A DNA stretch of 64,000 nt from Panopea generosa (Eukaryota; Mollusca; Bivalvia; Adapedonta; Hiatellidae): contig CM055901.1 of the NCBI GenBank assembly GCA_029582155.1, positions 50,287,206-50,351,205 of the forward strand. The letters are read 5' to 3'. This document shows, in pieces, positions 1-11,795 of this stretch; the stretch's first letter is position 1, and every line of letters starts with the position of its first letter. Both the position numbers and the translations under genes were made by a program. The notes beneath the pieces are model-generated. The model saw only the letters and a program-made list of their open reading frames with translations, was not told where the DNA came from and searched no databases.

Positions 1-314
1 TTTATTTTAATCTATAAACAGTTGTACCAGATAAGTGTTTGGCTTCAGTAGCCAGTCGTACATTAAAAAATTATCCAATGTCTGTTCAGCTCCAGACTAG
101 CATACTTCTTAGTCATGGCTGGTAATAAATAACTCTGCTGTCAATTTTGTTTACTTCTTATTTATCCTGACATGAAATACAAGTAGATATCTATCAATGA
201 AACTCTGTCTGTGTGTCTGTCAGTTTCCATGGAGATGGAAAAAATATAGAAGATCAGCTTTTTTCTTACATTTTTCTTTCCAATGTTAAGTTACCCCTCA
301 TGAACAGACCCAAT
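1..314. other. Single-copy AT-rich sequence
   Basis: No repeat, open frame or RNA signal that I can support. The stretch ends where the oligo-T start of a minus-strand SINE begins. Confidence 0.6.
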
Positions 315-580
315 ATAACCAAGGGATCTTTTTTTTTTTTAATTGGTTTCAATTAATGCCATTTTCAACACATTTCAGGTTATATATGGCATATCCAGTT
401 GGTGGAGGAAGACCTCAGAATAAATCTGAGTAGAACCACTGTCCTTCTGCAACAAACTGGCAAACTTTCTCGCATTAAGTTATTGGAATGAGTGAGACTT
501 GAACCAACAACCTTAGCGGTGATAGGCAAGTGTTCTTGAGATGACGCCTTAGACCACTCGGCCATGGAGGTCCCTACCAA
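315..580 (-). mobile_element. SINE family A, near full length
   Basis: This is a tRNA-derived short retroposon read on the minus strand. The head (about 580 to 495) has a type-II Leu/Ser-like box A (ccatggccgagtggtctaag) and a box B (ggttcaagtc), the two internal RNA polymerase III promoter blocks. The body carries gagaaagtttgccagtt, then aaggacagtggttctactca, then aacctgaaatgtgttg, and it ends in an A-rich tail (oligo-T on the plus strand at about 330). The same body recurs at least eight times in this window in both orientations. A 66-residue open frame here is only a translation of the element. The body resembles what I recall of the molluscan V-SINE/RUDI type; that name is an inference. 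Confidence 0.75.
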
Positions 581-668
581 GGGATCTTTTTACCAGATAT
601 TGTTGTGTATCACAACAACACTTACATGCCGTGTGACAGCAACTGTTCTTTGACTCAGTGATGCTGTT

Positions 669-1418
669 GGATCTGTGTTGATCCAGAATAGTATAAGATC
701 AGTGTTGATCCAGAATAGTATACCAGGCTGGTGCTAGGGAATATTGAGGAATGGTACCTTGTTCATTACCAGTTGTTATTAGATCAGTGTTGATCCAGAA
801 TAGTATACCAGGATGGTGCTAGGGAATAATGAGGAATGGTACTGTGTTCATTACCTGTTGTTATTAGATCAGTGTTGATCCAGAATAGTATACCAGGCTG
901 GTGCTAGGGAATAATGAGGAATGGTACCTTGTTCATTACCAGTTGTTATTAGATCAGTGTTGATCCAGAATGGTATACCAGGCTGATGCTAGGGAATAAT
1001 GAGGAATGGTACCGTGTTCATTACCTGTCGTTATTAGATCAGTGTTGATCCAGAATGGTATACCAGGCTGGTGCTAGGGAATAATGAGGAATGGTACCAT
1101 GTTCATTACCTGTTGTTATTAGATCAGTGTTGATCCAGAATGGTATACCAGGCTGGTGCTAGGGAATAATGAGGAATGGTACCATGTTCATTACCTGTCG
1201 TTATTAGATCAGTGTTGATCCAGAATGGTATACCAGGCTGGTGTTAGGGAATAATGAGGAATGGTACCATGTTCATTACCTGTCGTTATTAGATCAGTGT
1301 TGATCCAGAATGGTATACCAGGCTGGTGCTAGGGAATAATGAGGAATGGTACCGTGTTCATTACCTGTTGTTATTAGATCAGTGTTGATCCAGAATGGTA
1401 TGTGTTCATTACCTGCTG
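669..1418. repeat. Minisatellite, 85-bp unit, about 8 copies
   Basis: The motif gatcagtgttgatccagaa recurs at 697, 782, 867, 952, 1037, 1122, 1207, 1292 and 1377, an exact 85-bp spacing. Each unit contains a dyad (gatca-gtgt-tgatc), a second palindrome (ggtatacc) and ggtacc. A half unit (gatctgtgttgatccag) starts the array at 669. Copies differ by a few substitutions only, so the array is young or homogenised. 85 is not a multiple of three and no frame stays open, so it is not coding. Confidence 0.97.
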
Positions 1419-1695
1419 TGAACAGTCTCAATAATACACAGTCTGCTTTTCTCAACTTTTGTTTGCATGTCTTTGCTTCCAAGGGATGCCTTTATCAGAG
1501 ATTGAAATTCAATATTTAAGGACTTTATTTAAATGTTAAGATAGTAAAAACTTCTATTTACATGGCTGTTCCAAGTGATAGTTACTGTTTCGTTCAATAT
1601 TTCTTTTTTTATAAAACTTTATTTGATCAGACATTTTGTGTTAATTGTAAAAAAATCAGAATTAAGTTTTAATTTCTTTTAATACCTTATTTTGC

Positions 1696-1903
1696 TGCCT
1701 ATTTATTTTTACATTGATTGTGAAACAAGTTCTTACAACATAGAAAAATCACACTCGAAATCTTAATACATAAGCATATGTGGATAGAGTGCCTTAATGT
1801 TCAAGGACACCACACATAGCCATATAAGTGGAGGATCGACCCCACGACCCTCTGATCTTTGGTTTGGGGATCCACCACTGAATCACCCACATTGTTATAA
1901 TCA
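1696..1903 (-). mobile_element. SINE family C, near full length
   Basis: Read on the minus strand it starts in a tRNA-like head, with the box B-like segment around 1838-1856 (gggtcgtgggg and following), and passes through atggctatgtgtggtgtcct. It ends in a 3' part with ttcacaatcaatgtaaaaat and an AT-rich tail. The same order occurs at 14645-14872 (-), 38618-38815 (-), 45822-46015 (+) and, truncated, at 51728-51860 (+). The repeated structure with a tRNA-like 5' end is what identifies it as a SINE. Confidence 0.7.
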
Positions 1904-2640
1904 TTATATTATAATGTTTCTGTGCCCATGATTGGAAAAAAAAATCTGTTCTTTGGTTAAGTTACTAAGATGGTTTTTTTAAGGAACAAGTTGACCTATT
2001 AACTGCCAATATCTGTTACACTTTCTTACGATTTATTACACACAGGAATGCTCTTATCACCTGATTTTTATCTCCCATCTCAAAACTAATATTTTAACAA
2101 ATGTCCTTTCCCTGCAGGATGACTGAAATACCCTCCAGTAATACTTTAAAGGGCTGCCACATTTATGTAACATAACCTTTAACGATTGTGCAATGTAGCA
2201 TAAATTAGAACGAATTTGAAAAGAAGGAGCGATGAATTCTATCAATGAATAATGAAAATATTTATAACAGGGTGCGTCCTGAAACACTATATCACTAAAT
2301 TGTCATTTCATACATGTTTTACAAAGAGATACATAATTATAAAATAGTTTCCAAACTTTCTTTTAAAAAAGTTGATGCAATTTTTTAATGTAAAAGGTAA
2401 TGTAGTACAGAAAAGCCTCTGTTGTCCAAAATTGAGGTATGTCGCAAACCACCTAAATGGTTCAAATATTTTGAAATTGAGCTATCCAAATTTAGATTTT
2501 TTATCAATATTTTTTTTCTTCAATAAGATTTTATATTTTAAAATGAAGCTAATTAAATTTAACTTTGAGCATTTTTTTCTGAATGTGTGTAATGAGTTTT
2601 GATATGTTATAAATTATGATATAAATCTTAGTAGATGAAC
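1904..2640. other. Single-copy AT-rich sequence
   Basis: Two short unrelated open frames (76 codons each) on opposite strands have AT-driven composition and no recognisable motif. I see nothing else supportable. Confidence 0.5.
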
Positions 2641-2830
2641 TGGAAGAAGATCAAGAACAATCACCTTGGTAGTGAAAGGACTCAGGTTTGAGTCCTGGCC
2701 CAGCTGCTTATTTTCTCATCCAGTAACTAACCACTGTTCTCTCCGAAAAGAAAAATTAAGACCAATCTGGGCTTGAACCCACACCTGCAGTAGTAAATAA
2801 TCTGTCATTTTGAGACAGTATGTCCTGATT
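2641..2830. mobile_element. tRNA-like fragments, probable SINE remnants
   Basis: There is a box B-like motif on the plus strand (caggtttgagtcctgg, about 2684) and a second on the minus strand within tgggcttgaacccacacc (about 2768). They face each other about 80 bp apart, which suggests two decayed tRNA-derived heads in opposite orientation. No cloverleaf can be completed for either. Confidence 0.35.
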
Positions 2831-3317
2831 ATAATGGCCAAGAACATTATGAAACACTAAATAAATGCTAAAGTGTCCATACCTTAGTGTTGTAATGACA
2901 GAAAATATGAGGGAACCCCCTAGGTCAATTTGTCATAAAAAACAATATCCTCTCCTTTTCGCAATGTCAAGTTAGGGGATTCATGAGTGGGAAGTGAGTT
3001 TGCAAAAATCCACACTCATATGTCACTCTTGCATCCTTGGTTACGCTGAAGTAATGAGATCTACCACTGGAAAGACTTGAATGCATATCTCCCAATGGAA
3101 AGTTTGAAAGAGATCTGTGCATTAAAGGGAGACATAACAATTTTGATAAATGTTGATTTAAAACAATTTCTGACAATTACATTATATAATTACAGTATGA
3201 AACTAGAATACCCCAGTATATGTGCAGACCCTTAACTTTGTTTCGGTTTTGAAATATGTCATACTTCTTGTAAACATATGAAAAGCATAATATTTCACGT
3301 ATTCGTTGCCATGTATC
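2831..3317. other. Single-copy sequence
   Basis: Mixed composition. An open frame of 69 codons on the minus strand has no recognisable domain. Nothing else is supportable. Confidence 0.5.
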
Positions 3318-3558
3318 TTTTTTTTTTAGAATAGAGTTTAATGCCATTTTTAACACATTTCAGGTTATATATGGCATATCCAGTTCTATTGGTGGATGAA
3401 GACCTCGAAATGAATCTGAGTAGAACAAGTAACTGAAAACTTTCTCACATAAAATATTTGGAGCGATCAGGACGCAAACCTTTGACCTTAGCAGTGAGAG
3501 GTAAATATTATAAAAACAGCACCTCAGACCGCATAGCCTCGGACGACCCTCTGTCAAG
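3318..3558 (-). mobile_element. SINE family A, near full length
   Basis: The order of parts matches the copy at 315-580: oligo-T at 3318-3328 (the A-rich tail of the minus-strand element), cacatttcaggttatata, catatccagt, gaatctgagtagaac, gaaaactttctcac, and a decayed tRNA head ending at cctcggacgaccct. The head has lost a clean box A. The element is older than the 315-580 copy. Confidence 0.7.
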
Positions 3559-4339
3559 TACTAGTATCTAACAGAAAGTGAATACTTATTTTTTACCATC
3601 TTTTGACCATAGAGCTTTGCATGTGACATGTTGCCATGTAATAGTGATCGGTTGTGCCAAATCAGGAACAACTCCTTTATCAAACTGGTGCAAGGATATG
3701 CTGACAGAATTTATACACCTTGTAATGCCCTGGAGTGTAAATCTTGATTTTATTGTCTAAATAATTATTGTAAATCAAACGACAGATAATTAAACTTACA
3801 CTAGATAATGTGTTTTTTGTAATGCTCAGCAGGTAAGCCTGAATTTGACATGAAATTGTTCAACAATGCTGATTGTGTGGCCAACATGACTATATAATTG
3901 ATGCCCGCTGTCGCCCGCTGGTACTCACATTGTTATTTACTGGGGCTTTACCCTCACCTGTCCAGATATACCACAAATAGCTCCAAATACATTTTAAACA
4001 GTATTTAGTTACATATATAAATTAGTATCTTTGTATTCTTTATGTATAAACTTTTACAAGAAAATATTGTGTGGTTTGTGTGATTTGAAGCCTCTGCTGG
4101 GCCACTTGTTATATCTATTGCATGAGTAATTACGCAAATACATATTTTTTATAATTGAATTATGTTAAAATATTCTTACTTAGAATTTAGAAATAATTAT
4201 TCAATGCACATGTTTTTAAACATTGACCACATAAAGTATAGATAAACAAACTTTCAAAAGTCAAATTTTCCAACAGATATAGGAGAACAATGGAGTCAAT
4301 TCCAGTTACATAACTTGACATTAGCTTTATACAAAAGTT
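3559..4339. other. Single-copy sequence
   Basis: A 60-codon open frame at 3578-3760 (+) shows no motif I recognise. The remainder is AT-rich and featureless. Confidence 0.5.
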
Positions 4340-4948
4340 ATTGAGCCACATATGACTCTCATATGAATGGATATACATGTGACTCTCATTAATTTGATAT
4401 ACATATGACTCATATGAATGGATACACATATGAATCTCATATGAATGGAAATACATATGAATCTCATATAAATGGATAACGTATGAGAGTCATATGAATG
4501 GATATACATATGACTCATATGAAAGGATATACATATGCCTCTCATATGAATGGATATACATATGACTTTAATATGAATGGATATACATATGACTCTAATA
4601 TGAATGGATACACATATGACTTTAATATGAACGGATACACATATGACTTTAATATGAATGGACACACATATGACTTTAATATGAATGGATATACATATGA
4701 CTTTAATATGAATGGATATACATATGACTCTAATATGATTGGATATACATATGACTCTCATATGAATGGGTATACCTATGACTCTAACATGAATAGGTAT
4801 ACATATGACTTTAATATGAATCAATATACATATGAATCACTGAATGTATATACATATGCCTCTCATATGAATGGGTATACTTATGACTCATATGAATTAT
4901 ATGCTTGATTCTCATATGAATGGGTATAACTATGAATCGCATATGAAT
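4340..4948. repeat. Minisatellite, 27-bp unit, about 22 copies
   Basis: The unit alternates atgaatggatatacatatga and a cttta/ctctc variable piece, 27 bp in all, with catatg palindromes. Because 27 is a multiple of three and the unit lacks stops in several frames, both strands stay open (136 codons at 4498-4908 plus, 165 codons at 4327-4824 minus), giving the nonapeptide MNGYTYDFN on the plus strand. The frame has no context suggesting a gene. The flanking copies (4340-4500 and 4800-4948) are more degenerate than the centre. Confidence 0.95.
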
Positions 4949-4951
4949 TGA

Positions 4952-5075
4952 TGGTAGTTTTTGTATGATTATCATTATGTTAGGTTTTGTATGATTATCA
5001 TTATGTTAGGTTTTGTATAATTATGATAGATTTTGTATGATTAACATCATGGTAGGTTTTGTATGATTATGATTA
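4952..5075. repeat. Short array, ~26-bp unit, about 4.5 copies
   Basis: The unit is ttttgtatgattatcattat followed by gttagg, spaced about 26 bp. It directly follows the 27-bp array and differs in sequence from it, so two arrays abut without a spacer. Confidence 0.85.
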
Positions 5076-5516
5076 TGGTATCAAATATTACGCATCCTGA
5101 CCTAATGTTCACTCATCATGGCGAGTGGATGACTGGAATTATCAAACCCTGCTGGTTTGTAACATAACACTATGGTAGGTTTCCTAAGAACTAAGATGAT
5201 CATAGATTGATTTTATATGATAATTGTACTCTACTCTTCTTAAGAATCCTGTGACAAAATGTACTATGGTATTGGTAAGGGAGAACACTCTGTGCATATA
5301 AATACTGCAAGTGTGTAGGGATTATCCTCCTGCATGACACACACACTTACTCATACAATTATTATCACATAGACACTGTGCTATAGGAAGCAAGTCTAAA
5401 TCACACAAATTTTCCTTGTGAAAGTCCAATATGAATCTGATGAGCATTTTGGACATTAAAATCAAGAAATTCTCAAAGTTTGGTAAGGCAGCGAGTATTT
5501 TAGGGTTAACAGATTT
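5076..5516. other. Single-copy sequence
   Basis: Contains a short CA-rich patch near 5338-5348. No other feature is supportable. Confidence 0.5.
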
Positions 5517-5826
5517 TCAACACATTACAGATCTTTTTTAAATCTATTATTATATATGAATGTATTTGACATCCAGTTTTTGGTAGATGTTGGACCCAGA
5601 AAGGATCTGAACAAATCTGAACCATCCCATCCCTTTGTAGCTGGCAAACCTATCATTGAGTGTTTTGACTGAGCTTGAGTCCCATTCTCCTGCTTAGTGG
5701 AGAGAGGTAACACGTTATCTTTGGAAGCATAATACTCTGTAGGAACTCAAACTCACCACCTTAGCAGTGACAAGTAAATGATCTTGAGACAGAACCTTGA
5801 ACAGCTCAGCCACAGAGGTGATCCCC
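5517..5826 (-). mobile_element. SINE family A, diverged
   Basis: On the minus strand the head begins near 5826 (cacctctgtggctgagc, a decayed Leu/Ser-type box A). It continues through ctcaagatcatttacttgtc and a box B remnant (gtgagtttgagttcc, about 5750). The body is reduced and interrupted, and the 3' part ends with the complement of ttcaacacattacag at 5517. The length exceeds other copies, so a small insertion around 5640-5730 is likely. Confidence 0.55.
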
Positions 5827-6480
5827 CACCCCCCACCTCGAAAAAAGTTGAAGATTTGTACTTACTATCTGAACATTTTTGTTGGCTGTAACACTGTCTT
5901 CATCTACATATATATTGTACATGTCAGTTTACAACAATCTGAAAATACAAACAAATAACGGTTAATACTAAATAAATACTTATATATATATCCAGCTTTT
6001 GTAAAGAAAATATTTGATCTTGACGGACACACCTTCAATACAGAATAAATTCTAAAATAAACGAATTTATTTATTTTTTATAAAAAGTTATTGAAAATAT
6101 TAATGGTGTTTAGGATCTTATATAAGAACAGTAAAAAAAAAAGGGTTAAAAAAAGAAAACTACAAAGATAAATAAATGTGAAACATCAACAGTGATAGGA
6201 AAGTGTGTCTGCTTCACCAAATCTTTATAACCAGGATTTTGTGAAAAAACATATGTAAAGAAAAAAGTGTCAGAAGGCACTTGTCTATCAGAAAAGCAAG
6301 CATCGAAGAAAGTAAAAATATGCCGAGTTATTTTATGGGGATGGTGCTTATAGCATCAGACTACAGAAAATTAATCCAACAATGATGTCTATGATATACA
6401 TGAGCAAAATACGCGTTTTAAACATGTAGCCTTTACTTGCTCGAATTAAGAAATAATCTTATCTACTGCGTACACCATAT
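5827..6480. other. Single-copy AT-rich sequence
   Basis: Contains a short C-run at 5823-5837 and TA-rich patches near 5980. Nothing coding is supportable. Confidence 0.5.
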
Positions 6481-6640
6481 TTGCAAATAATTTTTGTTTT
6501 ATTTAACTCAATTGCGAAGTAAGTTTAGAGTTTCTGAAATCACTCTCGAGTCCATTTACTGGACAGAACCAGTAGTTAGTGTTTCCTGAGACCAAGTCTA
6601 GAACCTAACATGTGACATTACCAATGACATCCAACGTGAG
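6481..6640 (-). mobile_element. SINE family D remnant
   Basis: On the minus strand: caggaaacactaactactgg, then ttctgtccagtaaatggact, then a 3' part ending in gagttaaataaaac. This parallels the body at 12455-12655 (cacttagtactggttctac and onward) and its AT-rich end. No head is recognisable. Confidence 0.45.
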
Positions 6641-8394
6641 TCAAACATGCATTTTTAATAGTGATAGTGTACATTTTGCATTTGGAACTTTTTTTGGTTA
6701 GCAAATTACATTTTTGAGCACGAAGCTTTATTCAAATAAAAGAAGAGGTCAAATTCCAAATGTAACCTAAATAAAGTTGCATTCCAAAATGTACATAGAC
6801 ATAAAAATTAATGAGTGTCAATAACTGTCTTGTTTACTTTACTGATGGTTCATCGCTCAGCATTTAGAGGAAAGTTCTAGGTTGGGTATCATACCATGTG
6901 TCTGCCAGTGTGACAGCGCTCAGAATACTGTCTTAAATAGACAATCGCGATATGACTGAAAAATTGTCAAAAACTACACTTAACACTATACAACAATAAC
7001 AACAACTGATGATTCATAAAAGATGCCACTAATGGATCTGTCTAAATTTCATTATGAAATATTTTATACATTTTTGAAATAGAAACCACAAGCTAATTAT
7101 TAAAAACAACATTTATTCCACTTTCCGTCACATTAGAATTACATTTCTGGGTATGCATGATGGATAGCAATTTATCCCTGCTTACCATTTTACCATTTCA
7201 TCTTTATAGATGGAACAACCATCCACTTTCTGTAATATTGCAATAGTCACAACTAATCAGTAAGTTAACTTTAATTTTAGTAAAGTATGCATCTCTAATA
7301 CCCAAGACATAATTAATGAACATGTTGTCATGTCATTCTTATACTTTTCATCTCAATTTTTTTTTTCATAACAAGGGAAGCAACTGTGTTCCTCTGCACC
7401 AACAGTCAATACTGGATTATCTCTCTTTTTCTATTAATAACAAAAGGTAAGCCCCTGACAATAAATCACAGTAAAATGGATCATTAGCTTGCTTCTCAAG
7501 CTGCAGTCACATTATCTCTGTACCTCTACCTGTATTCTCCAGGAGTATTTATTTAATTTTTTTAGTTATATGTAAACAAAAAGCAACGCTTGTTACTTTC
7601 TTGTAATGTTATGTTGTGTCAGAGATATCTATCAGCCACCCCATGATGAGATTAGCAGGCTTTGTTTAATCAATCAACTATAAAATATCATTATATCCTT
7701 CATGAACGTTTGTAAAGCGATATCCCACTTGCATACCAAAGAGTTACGGCAAAGCAGTTAACGCACCGTTAATTAGTATATCAATCGTGCGCAGCATGTA
7801 AGAATCGTGTAAAACACAATTATTGTACCATACAACCACAGTGCTGCTTATAGAGAAACAGCGGTGCACAATTTCACTTACAACATATTTTTTATTTCAA
7901 TTCTAAAAAACACATATAAATTTTCTTGTTATCTTGCAGCAGTTCTCATATAAAAATAAACAGATTATGTGTTTACTCAACTTTTCATTCATTCCAAGAA
8001 GTATTCCTTACCGTGAACTCAAGCTAGTAAAATGAGGTGATTAAAGTCAATAAAATTTGAAAGGTTTGATAAAATTCTCCACAGTTTCAACACCACCCTC
8101 AATTTAAGATAAAATGTAACACCATGAAACAATTATACTTGTGGTTATCTTTACAACAAAACAACTGAGGAAAACATGTACTTTAAGCCATGTGGAGAGT
8201 GGAAAATCCATAACAAATGATTTTGGATACATCAAACAAGTTTTAAACACATTAGTCTGCTGCAGTGTAAGAGTTAAATTTATTTCTCTAAAAATGAATA
8301 AAATTGTTTTTCTCAATGCAGAGATTAATATGGAAAACAGCCGCATACAAGAAACACACCAAATTATAATTTAGGAAGCAATGATCATAAAATG
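6641..8394. other. Longest repeat-poor interval in the left half
   Basis: About 1.75 kb with no tandem repeat, no SINE that I could align and no open frame above 80 codons. Overlapping plus and minus frames at 8104-8374 are short, AT-driven and without motif. Nothing else is supportable. Confidence 0.5.
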
Positions 8395-10700
8395 ACCACA
8401 ATGTTTACTGATACCAATATGTACTTGATTCCACAATACATACTGAATTTGACAGTGCCTACTGACACCAATGCGTGTACTTGATTCAACAATGAAAACT
8501 TTATTTGACAAAGTGTTCTTGACATCACAATGTGTGCGAGATTTAAGTGTATTTGATCACACAACATGTGCTCAATTCCAAAAGGTGTACTTGACTGCAC
8601 AATTTTCCTCGCCTTCATAATTTAAATCACATCTGCAATACGCGCTTTATCTAGTGTGGAATCATTGCCTCAATGTTCGCTTCATCCACAATGCCCACAC
8701 TGTTCTTATTTCATCTGCACTACATACTTAGGCCAGCAACAAATTAGTTACTTCATCAACAATATATACTTCATCACCAATATGTACTTCAGTAACATTA
8801 TGTACTTAATGTACAATATATACTCCATCTTCATTTACAATATGTTCTTAATCCACAATATGTACTAAATCCACAACATGTACTTCATCAACAATATGTT
8901 CTTAATCCACAATATGTACTTAATCCACAATATGTACTTCTTCAACAATATGTACATCATCAACAATATGTACTTTATCCACAATATGTACTTCACCAAC
9001 AATATGTACTTCACCAACAATATGTACTTCACCAACAATATGTACTTTATCCACAATATGTACTTCACCAACAATATGTACATCATCAACAATATGTATT
9101 TCACCAACAATATGTACATCATCAACAATATGTACTTCACCAACACTATGTACTTTATCCACAATATGTACTTCACCAACAATATGTACTTCACCAACAC
9201 TATGTACTTTATCCACAATATGTACTTCACCAACAATATGTACATCATCAACAATATGTACTTCACCAACAATATGTACATCATCAACAATATGTACTTC
9301 ATCAGCAATATGTACATCATCAACAATATGTACTTCATCAACAACATGTACATCATCAACAATATGTACATCATCAACAATATGTACATCACCAACAATA
9401 TGTACTTTATCCACAATATGTACTTCATCAACAATATGTACTTCATCAACAATATGTACTTCATCAACAACATGTTCTTAATCCACAATATGTACTTCAT
9501 CAACAATATGTACTTTATCCACAATATGTACATCATCAACAATATGTGCTTTATCCACAATATGTACTTCACCAACAATATGTACATCATCAACAATATG
9601 TACTTCATCAACAATATGTTCTTCATCAACAATATGTACATCATCAACAATATGTACTTCATCAACAATATGTATTTTATCAATAATATGAACTTTATCC
9701 AAAATATGTACATTATCAATAATATGTTCTTTATCCACAATATGTACATCATCAACAATATGTACTTCACCAACAATATGTACATCATCAACAATATGTA
9801 CTTCATCAGCAATATGTACATCATCAACAATATGTACTTCATCAACAACATGTACATCATCAACAATATGTACATCATCAACAATATGTACATCACCAAC
9901 AATATGTACTTTATCCACAATATGTACTTCATCAACAATATGTACTCCATCAACAATATGTACTTCATCAACATGTTCTTAATCCACAATATGTACTTCA
10001 TCAACAATATGTACTTTATCCACAATATGTACATCATCAACAATATGTACTTTATCCACAATATGTACTTCACCAACAATATGTACATCATCAACAATAT
10101 GTACTTCATCAACAATATGTTCTTCATCAACAATATGTACATCATCAACAATATGTACTTCATCAACAATATGTATTTTATCAATAATATGAACTTTATC
10201 CAAAATATATACATTATCAATAATATGTTCTTAATCCACAATATGTACTTCATAAATAATATGTTCTTTATCAATATGTTCTTAATCCACAATATGTACT
10301 TAATCCACAATATGTACCTTGTCAACAACATGTACTTAATCCACAATGTGTTCTTCATCTGAAATATGTATTTAATCCACAATGCGTACTATAGCCAAAA
10401 CGTGTTCTTGATCAACAATATGTATTTAATCAACAATGGCGACTTGATCCACAATGTGTATTTTATCCACAGTATGTACTTAATCTGCAATGTGTTTCAT
10501 CCGAAATATATACCTAAGTCACAATGTATTCTTCATCCACAGCAGGTATTTTCCTTCGCAAAGTAATGTACACTTCTTCCACAGTATGCACATCCTCCAG
10601 AATGTGTATATAATCCAAAATGTTTATTTAATCCACAATGTGTACTTAATCCACCACGTCTACTTCCTCCATAAGGTGTATTTTATTTACAATATGCAGT
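8395..10700. repeat. Minisatellite, 18-bp unit, over 100 copies
   Basis: The unit is tacttcatcaacaatatg with frequent variants (acc, tcc, aca). It is degenerate from about 8395, clear from 8745, and degenerate again after 10360. Five of the six reading frames of the unit lack a stop, so it gives open frames of 494 codons (8878-10362, plus) and 505 codons (8865-10382, minus), with hexapeptides NMYFTN and KYILLM. These follow from the 18-bp period and are not evidence of a gene. A ~0.5-kb higher-order repeat lies inside: the pattern at 9235-9414 recurs at 9739-9918, and the pattern ending at 9478 recurs ending at 9979. Confidence 0.97.
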
Positions 10701-11515
10701 CGACAATCCAATCAGTGATTGATACTGTTTCCTGTAACTGCCATTTTCCTTAGACAAGCAACAGGTTTCTAAGTAAACACTGTATTGTTTTACTTTGTAT
10801 TTACTTTGGACAAACAATGCCACGTGGCCAGTGGGCAGAGAGAAAGCAACTCTCGTAGCAGGTCAATTGTACATGCAGGATTGATACATGAAGTACAAAC
10901 TTGATTATGTGTAAAATTAACTTCTATGAAGTTCACTTCATCTTTATAATGCATATATAATACTGTATAGTAAAGGTAAGTATGCTGTTTTATAAAGCAG
11001 CGTGAATGAGACTAATGGCTGTTGGTGTGGAGGTTGGATGTTCCAGATATATTCAGCGGATACAGGGTGTTCTTGGAATTGTTGGACTTTCTCACTCACA
11101 CCTCATTACCTCCTTGCCAGATATGTTGTTGTTGACAAGCAGTCTTGGCCATACACAAACTCTGCAGAGTAATGTCGTTGTTATCACTAAATTTCACATC
11201 AGCAGTTCCACAAACAAGATCAAAACATCCCTTATCTTGTCCCAACACCAGAAGTTAAGATAGCCGTCCACGCCTTACTTCCCCTGCCTTCAACCATGAC
11301 ACAGAATCAACACCTATCAATAATAACTTTCCACTTATAAAATTCTTTAGATAATAATGTTTGTTTTTATTTTTTTGTTGAAAGGAGTTAAAAAGCAAGA
11401 AATAATTGCAGGTATAATTATAATTGAAAGTGAACTCATCACATACATTATGAATTAACAACAAACAAATTAGTAATACATGTAATTATTTATTAACACC
11501 CCTTCACAATTCTTT
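10701..11515. other. Single-copy sequence
   Basis: An 85-codon frame at 11006-11263 (+) is non-repetitive but shows no motif, and a 69-codon minus frame overlaps its end. A good splice-donor-like string (aaaggtaagtatg) at about 10972 has no open frame upstream. I support no gene here. Confidence 0.45.
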
Positions 11516-11566
11516 GAATGGTGGTTGATTGATTGATTTAATATTTAGCGTCATTTTTATGCCATC
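11516..11566 (-). mobile_element. 3' end of SINE family B
   Basis: The plus strand reads ttgattgattgatttaatat then tttagcgtcatttttatgcc. This matches the 3' terminus of the family B element at 18392-18690 (tttgattgatttattgaata, then agcgtcattttatgccat). Only the last ~50 bp are present, and it runs straight into the 36-bp array. Confidence 0.6.
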
Positions 11567-11795
11567 AATGGCCATGTTGTTTATGTGGATAAATGACACC
11601 AAACATGGCCATGTTGTTATATAGATAAAGGACACCACACATAGCCATGTTGTTATGTGGATAAATGACACCACACATGGCCATGTTGTTATGTGGATAA
11701 ATGACACCACACATGGCCATATTATTATGTGGATAAATGACACTACACAACCATGGCCATGTTGTTATGTGGATAAAGGACACCACACATGTAAT
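11567..11795. repeat. Minisatellite, 36-bp unit, about 6 copies
   Basis: The motif gccatgttgttatgtggata recurs at 11571, 11608, 11644, 11680, 11716 and 11757, mostly 36 bp apart. One unit contains aggacaccacacatagccat, which is exactly present in SINE family C (1805-1824 and, as reverse complement, about 45892-45912). The 36-bp period leaves frames open on both strands (79 and 73 codons minus, 66 plus), which I treat as non-coding. Confidence 0.93.

Noticed and set aside
669-1418. CRISPR array
   Set aside because: The whole 85-bp unit is conserved with no variable spacers, and the context is eukaryotic.
4327-4908. MNGYTYDFN-type repeat protein
   Set aside because: 27-bp unit open on both strands; flanks are AT-rich single-copy DNA without gene signals.
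8865-10382. Open frames of 494 and 505 codons on opposite strands
   Set aside because: They are translations of an 18-bp repeat open in five of six frames. No start context, splice signal or varied sequence is present.
10960-10990. Splice donor aaaggtaagtatg
   Set aside because: No open frame leads into it on the plus strand; single donor-like strings are expected by chance.
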